A program made the translations under genes and the position numbers. The notes below the pieces were generated by a model. It ran no database searches and was not told the DNA's origin. It saw only the letters and a program-made list of their open reading frames with translations. This document shows, piece by piece, positions 6,186-6,693 of a stretch of DNA of 6,693 nucleotides. Each line of letters starts with the position of its first letter. Position 1 is the stretch's first letter. The DNA lies in assembly GCA_025966215.1 (NCBI GenBank), contig JAOPVM010000072.1, positions 1-6,693 on the forward strand, read 5' to 3'. Source of the stretch: Klenkia sp. (lineage in GTDB: Bacteria > Actinomycetota > Actinomycetes > Mycobacteriales > Geodermatophilaceae).

Positions 6186-6693
6186 TCAGGACCCCAGGGC
6201 CGCCGAGACGACGGCACGGGCCTCGTCCTGGACCTGCGCGAGGTGGTCGGCGCCCTTGAAGGACTCGGCGTAGACCTTGTAGACGTCCTCGGTGCCCGAC
6301 GGTCGGGCGGCGAACCAGGCGTTCTCCGTCGTCACCTTCAACCCGCCGACCTTCGCCCCGTTGCCCGGGGCCTCGGTCAGCTTGGCGGTGATCGGCTCCC
6401 CGGCCAGCTCGGTCGCGGTGACGTCGGACGGCGACAGCTTCCCCAGCTTGGCCTTCTCCTCGCGGCTGGCCGCGGCGTCGACCCGGGCGTAGGCGGACTC
6501 ACCGAAGCGCGCGGTCAGCTCGCGGTGGTGCTCCGAGGGGCTCTTCCCGGTCACCGCCTGGATCTCCGCGGCCAGCAGGGCGAGCAGGATGCCGTCCTTG
6601 TCCGTCGTCCACACCCCGCCGTCCCGGCGCAGGAACGAGGCTCCGGCGGACTCCTCACCGCCGAAGACGACCGACCCGTCCGCCAGACCGGGC
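6186..6693 (-). CDS. pgm: Phosphoglucomutase (alpha-D-glucose phosphate-specific), C-terminal part, N-terminus cut by window edge
   Basis: Interconverts glucose 1-phosphate and glucose 6-phosphate, linking glycolysis with glycogen, trehalose and cell-wall sugar nucleotides. Only the last 168 residues are in the window. The visible part opens with the sugar-binding loop [26 protein letters not shown] and ends with the phosphate-binding loop [16 protein letters not shown], both hallmarks of the alpha-phosphohexomutase family; the long match to E. coli Pgm (including [28 protein letters not shown]) favours pgm over phosphomannomutase or glmM. The catalytic serine and metal loop lie off the right edge. 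It is convergent to glpK with 90 bases between stop codons and is probably not part of the glycerol system. The apparent GTG start at 6614 is internal and not real. Confidence 0.95.
   Translation of the reverse strand, partial: PGLADGSVVFGGEESAGASFLRRDGGVWTTDKDGILLALLAAEIQAVTGKSPSEHHRELTARFGESAYARVDAAASREEKAKLGKLSPSDVTATELAGEPITAKLTEAPGNGAKVGGLKVTTENAWFAARPSGTEDVYKVYAESFKGADHLAQVQDEARAVVSAALGS

Noticed and set aside
6186..6614. 142-residue minus-strand frame as a complete small gene
   Set aside because: The conserved pgm reading continues in frame through 6692 ([17 protein letters not shown]), so the GTG at 6614 is internal.

Overview
The window is a compact glycerol-utilisation locus from a very GC-rich bacterium. 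High G/C at third codon positions, GTG and TTG starts, long antisense open frames, and an IclR-family regulator beside glpF, glpK and glpD all point to an actinomycete (Actinomycetota). The layout recalls the gylR-glpF-glpK-glpD (gyl) cluster known from Streptomyces, but here it is split into two divergent arms. Genus cannot be fixed from this sequence; a Geodermatophilus- or Pseudonocardia-like organism is only a guess.

Layout. The minus-strand arm reads right to left: an IclR-type regulator (3585-2866), a first glycerol kinase (2864-1353) that starts one base after the regulator's stop, a 176-base gap with a small hairpin, then FAD-dependent glycerol-3-phosphate dehydrogenase glpD (from 1176, running off the left edge). 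The plus-strand arm starts across a 208-base divergent control region: glycerol facilitator glpF (3794-4531) and a second, complete glycerol kinase (4578-6095). A perfect 10+1+10 palindrome and a strong 16-bp-class hairpin follow. Beyond them, convergent on the minus strand, is the C-terminal part of phosphoglucomutase pgm, cut by the right edge.

How the genes work together. GlpF lets glycerol in, GlpK phosphorylates it to sn-glycerol 3-phosphate, and GlpD oxidises that to dihydroxyacetone phosphate, passing electrons to the respiratory chain. The IclR protein is the obvious local regulator. The divergent region holds an imperfect palindrome next to a good -35/-10 pair for glpF, and a -10-like box at leaderless spacing from the regulator's GTG. 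pgm (glucose-1-P/glucose-6-P interconversion) looks like an unrelated convergent neighbour.

The main point of interest is two intact, apparently active glycerol kinase paralogues divided between the two arms. Several palindromes and hairpins are the other candidates for a second look. I saw no mobile element, CRISPR array, tRNA or rRNA, and no sign of an entirely new system.
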